From an uncultured Candidatus Peregrinibacteria bacterium (GTDB lineage: Bacteria > Patescibacteriota > Gracilibacteria > Peribacterales > Peribacteraceae): 6,856 bases of DNA. Position 1 is the first letter of the stretch. Every line of letters starts with the position of its first letter. Shown one piece after another: positions 4,775 through 6,856 of this stretch. A program made the translations under genes and the position numbers. Location of the stretch: the NCBI GenBank assembly GCA_903822115.1, contig CAIJNU010000061.1, positions 1 to 6,856 on the forward strand, read 5' to 3'. The notes beneath the pieces are model-generated. The model saw only the letters and a program-made list of their open reading frames with translations. It was not told where the DNA came from and did not search any database.

Positions 4775-5566
4775 TTACATGGCTTCCGGTGGACGCCGTA
4801 CCCGACTCTTTAGCCCGAAAAATTCCACGGTATTGTTCGTCGTGATGTGATCGAGCTCCTCGAGCGACACACCTTTGATGTCGGCGATGAACTTCGCGAT
4901 CTCCCGCACGAATGCCGGCTCGTTTCGCCGACCGCGATGCGGGACGGGCGCGAGGTAGGGGGCATCGGTTTCGATCATCATGCGTTCCAGCGGACAGCGT
5001 CGGATCGTCTCTCTCACATCCTCCGCGTCCGCATACGTCGCGATGCCCGTGAAGGAGAGGAGATAGCCCCATCCCAATAGCGGCTCAATATCCGCGAAAC
5101 GCTCCGTGCAGCAATGGAGCACGAGCTTCGTCGGACGTACATCCTCGATAATTTCGAGGAGATCCTTGATGGATTCGCGATTGTGCGAAACGACCGGGAG
5201 ATTCAATTCCTTTGCGAGTTCCAGCTGCAGACGGAAGACGCCCTGCTGCACGTCGCGCGGGGAGAATTCGTAGTGGTAATCGAGACCGATTTCGCCGATG
5301 GCGCGAACGCAGTCATCGGATGTCGCGAGTCGCGTGAGATGTTCGCGGTCGCCCTTGTGCCACTTTCGCACATTGTGCGGATGGACGCCGACGGTGCACG
5401 ACATCTCCGGGTACGCGTGGCAGAGAGCGATCGATTGTTCGCTCTCAGGAAGGGAATCGGCGATGGTGATGAGATGACCCACTCCCGCCCTGCGCGCGCG
5501 ATCGAGCACCTGCGGCAAATCATCCGCAAATTTCTTGTCGGTGAGGTGACAGTGCGAATCGATCAC
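4775..5566 (-). CDS. tatD: TatD-family metal-dependent hydrolase (putative 3'-5' DNase)
   Basis: TatD-family enzymes are TIM-barrel amidohydrolase-fold hydrolases with two or more metal ions; characterised members are magnesium-dependent nucleases. The 263-residue length is typical. Metal-site motifs are in the right order: DSHCHL (3-8, His5 and His7), GVHPH (60-64), GEIGLDY (91-97, Glu92), SHNRES (127-132, His128; the family usually has HSR), LHCCTE (150-155, His151; usually HCF) and ETDAPYLAP (199-207, Asp201). The start is GTG at 5566, which places the first metal histidines at the usual distance and has TATCAT 6 nt upstream; an in-between ATG at 5574 is out of frame. A tRNA-Arg gene follows 12 nt after the TAA stop. 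Family assignment is secure; substrate is not shown. Confidence 0.95.
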   Translation of the reverse strand: MIDSHCHLTDKKFADDLPQVLDRARRAGVGHLITIADSLPESEQSIALCHAYPEMSCTVGVHPHNVRKWHKGDREHLTRLATSDDCVRAIGEIGLDYHYEFSPRDVQQGVFRLQLELAKELNLPVVSHNRESIKDLLEIIEDVRPTKLVLHCCTERFADIEPLLGWGYLLSFTGIATYADAEDVRETIRRCPLERMMIETDAPYLAPVPHRGRRNEPAFVREIAKFIADIKGVSLEELDHITTNNTVEFFGLKSRVRRPPEAM

Positions 5567-5572
5567 CGCCGC

Positions 5573-5578
5573 ATGATA
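5573..5578 (-). promoter_or_regulatory. -10-like hexamer TATCAT before tatD
   Basis: On the minus strand TATCAT is followed by GCGGCG (6 nt) and the GTG at 5566. No -35 match and no Shine-Dalgarno sequence. It would also drive the downstream tRNA-Arg. Confidence 0.5.
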
Positions 5579-5606
5579 CGTGGTTCCCGTACATCGCGCG
5601 ATGGAC

Positions 5607-5612
5607 TATACT
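5607..5612 (+). promoter_or_regulatory. Probable -10 TATACT of tRNA-Lys
   Basis: TATACT lies 15 nt before the first base of tRNA-Lys, so transcription would start about 8-9 nt upstream of the mature 5' end. The -35 region 17 bp upstream (TTCCCG, 5584-5589) is weak. Confidence 0.5.
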
Positions 5613-5627
5613 GCCGCAGACCTCCGT

Positions 5628-5704
5628 GGGTCGGTAGCTCAGTCCGGTAGAGCAGTGGCCTTTTAAGCCATTGGCCGAGGGTTCAAATCCCTCCCGACCC
5701 ACCA
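5628..5704 (+). tRNA. tRNA-Lys(TTT)
   Basis: Complete cloverleaf of 77 nt: acceptor GGGTCGG/CCGACCC, D-stem GCTC/GAGC, anticodon stem GTGGC/GCCAT with loop CTTTTAA (anticodon TTT at 5662-5664), variable loop TGGCC, T-stem GAGGG/CCCTC with loop TTCAAAT, discriminator A and an encoded CCA (5702-5704). It is divergent from tatD and upstream of galU on the same strand. Confidence 0.96.
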
Positions 5705-5713
5705 TCCATCTCC

Positions 5714-5734
5714 GCTTCGATCTGAGATCGAAGC
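5714..5734. repeat. 10-bp palindrome just after tRNA-Lys
   Basis: GCTTCGATCT (5714-5723) and AGATCGAAGC (5725-5734) are perfect complements around one central G; as RNA it would fold with about 8 bp and a 5-nt loop. It starts 9 nt after the tRNA end, so it could act in 3'-end formation, but no T-run follows. Confidence 0.65.
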
Positions 5735-5798
5735 TTCGCCGGGATCATTTCGAAAAGGGGCATTTTCGTGGCAAATGCAGGATGCCTCGGCGTAGTCT

Positions 5799-5821
5799 CG
5801 TCCTGAGCTTGCCGAAGGACG
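5799..5821. repeat. REP-like palindrome (GTCCTGAG...CGAAGGAC family), copy 2
   Basis: CGTCCT (5799-5804) pairs with AGGACG (5816-5821). The 21-nt core 5800-5820 has the same 8-nt arms as the copy at 4578-4598 in the opposite orientation. It is followed immediately by GGACGAAGCCGG (5821-5832), a 12-mer also found at 3982-3993. Confidence 0.75.
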
Positions 5822-5862
5822 GACGAAGCCGGGCCAGCCGTGCACGGGAATCTCTTTTCCAG

Positions 5863-5868
5863 TATCCT
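5863..5868 (+). promoter_or_regulatory. -10-like hexamer TATCCT before galU
   Basis: TATCCT is followed by GCCATCG (7 nt) and the ATG at 5876. It is the same hexamer as before the glycosyltransferase. No -35 or Shine-Dalgarno match. Confidence 0.5.
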
Positions 5869-5875
5869 GCCATCG

Positions 5876-6730
5876 ATGTCCAAGAAGCTTTCACAGGCCA
5901 TTCTCCCTCTTGCGGGGCTCGGGACGCGGTTCCTCCCGTGGACGAAGTCCGTTCCCAAGGAGATGCTTCCGCTCGGGACGAAGCCTTTCGTCGCGCATCT
6001 CGTCGAGGAGTGTGTGGGGATGGGAATCACGGATTTGTGCTTCGTGATCTCGGAAGGAAAGGAATTGATTCCGCAGTACTTCGAGCGCGATGAGAAGCTG
6101 GAGACAGAGATGCAACGACGAGGAAATTCGACGATCATCGAAGAGTTGCACCGCTACGATGCCGTGAGATTTCACGTCGTGTATCAGCATGAGCAGCGCG
6201 GCGACGGTCATGCGATCTTGCAGGCGAAAGACTGGGTGGCGAGTGACGAGATTGCGATTCTCTTCGGCGACGATCTCTTCATCGGTGCGGGAAGCGCATT
6301 GGAACAATTGAAGAAGGGCTATGACGTGAGTGAGGGGGCGGGGGAGCGGGCGGTCATTGCCCTCGAGAACATTCCCAGAGAGCAGACAAAAAAATACGGC
6401 ATTGTCGAAGTGGAGAGCGAAGACCCGAGTAATCCGCGCCTGAAAAAGCTCAAGAGTTTGGTCGAAAAACCCGACCCCGCGGTTGCGCCTTCCACGCTCG
6501 GCATTGTCGGCCGTTACCTTATTCCGAGATCCACGTTTGCTGTGCTTCCACGCGTCCACTCGGCGACGAGAGACGGCGAGATCCGGCTCATCGACGCGCT
6601 CATCGCGCAACTCAAGGACATCGCGATTTTCGGGTACGAGTGCGAAGGCAAGCGTCTCGACACGGGCACGCCTGAAGGTTATAGAAATGCCCTCATTGCG
6701 TTTGAGGCGGCGAAGTCTCAGGTGCACTGA
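5876..6730 (+). CDS. galU: UTP-glucose-1-phosphate uridylyltransferase (GalU)
   Basis: GalU joins UTP and glucose 1-phosphate to give UDP-glucose and pyrophosphate in the cytoplasm, supplying UDP-sugars for surface glycans. The 284-residue length fits bacterial GalU. Motifs in order: the nucleotide-binding loop AGLGTRFLPWTKSVPKEMLPL region (13-33), RGDGHAILQAK (108-118), the metal-binding LFGDDLF (129-135, where most relatives have PDD), KKYGIVEV (172-179), VEKPDPAVAPSTLGIVGRYL (196-215), GEIRLIDAL (234-242) and GKRLDTGTPEGYRNAL (258-273). The start at 5876 (MSKKLSQAILPLAGLGTR) matches the family N-terminus; the open frame extends upstream to 5840, but those residues are not family-like and overlap the -10 hexamer. 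The differences from typical GalU suggest a divergent lineage, and close relatives such as other glucose-1-phosphate nucleotidylyltransferases cannot be fully excluded. Confidence 0.93.
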   Translation: MSKKLSQAILPLAGLGTRFLPWTKSVPKEMLPLGTKPFVAHLVEECVGMGITDLCFVISEGKELIPQYFERDEKLETEMQRRGNSTIIEELHRYDAVRFHVVYQHEQRGDGHAILQAKDWVASDEIAILFGDDLFIGAGSALEQLKKGYDVSEGAGERAVIALENIPREQTKKYGIVEVESEDPSNPRLKKLKSLVEKPDPAVAPSTLGIVGRYLIPRSTFAVLPRVHSATRDGEIRLIDALIAQLKDIAIFGYECEGKRLDTGTPEGYRNALIAFEAAKSQVH

Positions 6731-6765
6731 TGTCGGCCAGGGAGGTTTTCTTTGTAAGGATTCTC

Positions 6766-6774
6766 TGTTAAAAT
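6766..6774 (+). promoter_or_regulatory. Extended -10 TGTTAAAAT upstream of the last gene
   Basis: TG-T-TAAAAT is an extended -10 one base off TATAAT. It ends 32 nt before the ATG at 6807, so transcription would start near 6781 and leave a leader of about 26 nt. No clear -35. Confidence 0.5.
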
Positions 6775-6794
6775 TGAGTTTCTGAGTTCAACGT

Positions 6795-6800
6795 AGGAAG
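6795..6800 (+). promoter_or_regulatory. Shine-Dalgarno AGGAAG for the last gene
   Basis: AGGAAG lies 6 nt before the ATG at 6807, a standard ribosome-binding arrangement. It is the only clear Shine-Dalgarno sequence at a gene start in the window. Confidence 0.6.
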
Positions 6801-6806
6801 AAACCC

Positions 6807-6856
6807 ATGTCAATTCATCCAGTTATGCAGCGCCTGGCCGACAAGCTGAAGCGCAC
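6807..6856 (+). CDS. 5' end of an unidentified gene
   Basis: The ATG at 6807 opens a frame that stays open to the edge of the window: MSIHPVMQRLADKLKR plus two bases. The start is supported by AGGAAG 6 nt upstream and an extended -10 at 6766-6774. Sixteen residues are too few to name a family; the visible part looks like an amphipathic helix rich in basic residues. It lies 76 bp after galU on the same strand. Confidence 0.6.
   Translation, partial: MSIHPVMQRLADKLKR

Noticed and set aside
4504..4845. Plus-strand frame containing LPTGIEPISSASEADG
   Set aside because: Antisense translation of tRNA-Arg and its 3'-end remnants, another common false gene.
5114..5650. Plus-strand open frame of 178 codons
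   Set aside because: Antisense to tatD and running into tRNA-Lys; no family features.
5520..5705. Minus-strand frame with translation starting MVGREGFEPSANG
   Set aside because: This is the well-known false protein made by translating the antisense of a tRNA (here tRNA-Lys).
5891..6727. Minus-strand open frame of 278 codons
   Set aside because: It is the exact antisense shadow of galU, whose family motifs are clear.
541..6730. UGA recoded as glycine, as in Gracilibacteria-type genomes
   Set aside because: ruvB, the GNAT gene and galU all end at TGA at the family's expected length, and no in-frame TGA is needed inside any gene.

Overview
The window is compact, GC-rich bacterial chromosome (about 60% G+C in sampled coding stretches) with small intergenic gaps, standard stop codons including TGA, and two tRNA genes that encode their own CCA end. 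The divergent RuvB and GalU sequences, short proteins, absence of operonic partners (no ruvA or ruvC beside ruvB) and many small palindromic repeats suggest a candidate-phylum bacterium of the Patescibacteria type, possibly a GC-rich Peribacteria/Peregrinibacteria-like lineage. That placement is inference with low confidence; nothing in the window is a phylogenetic marker I can score.

Layout. 1-474 (minus): 5' part of a membrane-anchored or secreted hypothetical protein, divergent from ruvB (541-1575, plus). 1576-2056: a non-coding block between convergent genes, bounded by an imperfect 25/26-bp inverted repeat with a perfect hairpin just inside each end. 2057-2692 (minus): exported hypothetical protein. 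2770-3903 (minus): GT4-family glycosyltransferase carrying a heptamer tandem repeat in its coding sequence. 4054-4503 (minus): AT-richer GNAT acetyltransferase. 4504-4687: two tRNA 3'-end remnants fused to palindromic repeats. 4688-4762 (minus): tRNA-Arg(CCG). 4775-5566 (minus): TatD-family metal-dependent hydrolase. 5628-5704 (plus): tRNA-Lys(TTT). 5705-5862: palindromic repeats. 5876-6730 (plus): galU. 6807-end (plus): first 16 codons of an unidentified gene.

The genes are a mix of housekeeping functions (RuvB branch migration, TatD hydrolase, two tRNAs) and cell-surface carbohydrate functions (GalU makes UDP-glucose; the GT4 enzyme transfers a sugar), with no single pathway uniting them.

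The strongest pattern is regulatory. All seven genes whose start lies well inside the window have a TANNNT -10-like hexamer ending exactly 6-8 nt before the best start codon, and none has a Shine-Dalgarno sequence. This is what leaderless transcription, starting at or next to the start codon, looks like. It also fixes the starts of ruvB, the glycosyltransferase and the exported hypothetical protein downstream of their longest open frames. Only the gene entering at 6807 has a conventional leader with a Shine-Dalgarno sequence. No CRISPR array, transposase, phage gene or obvious defence system is visible.
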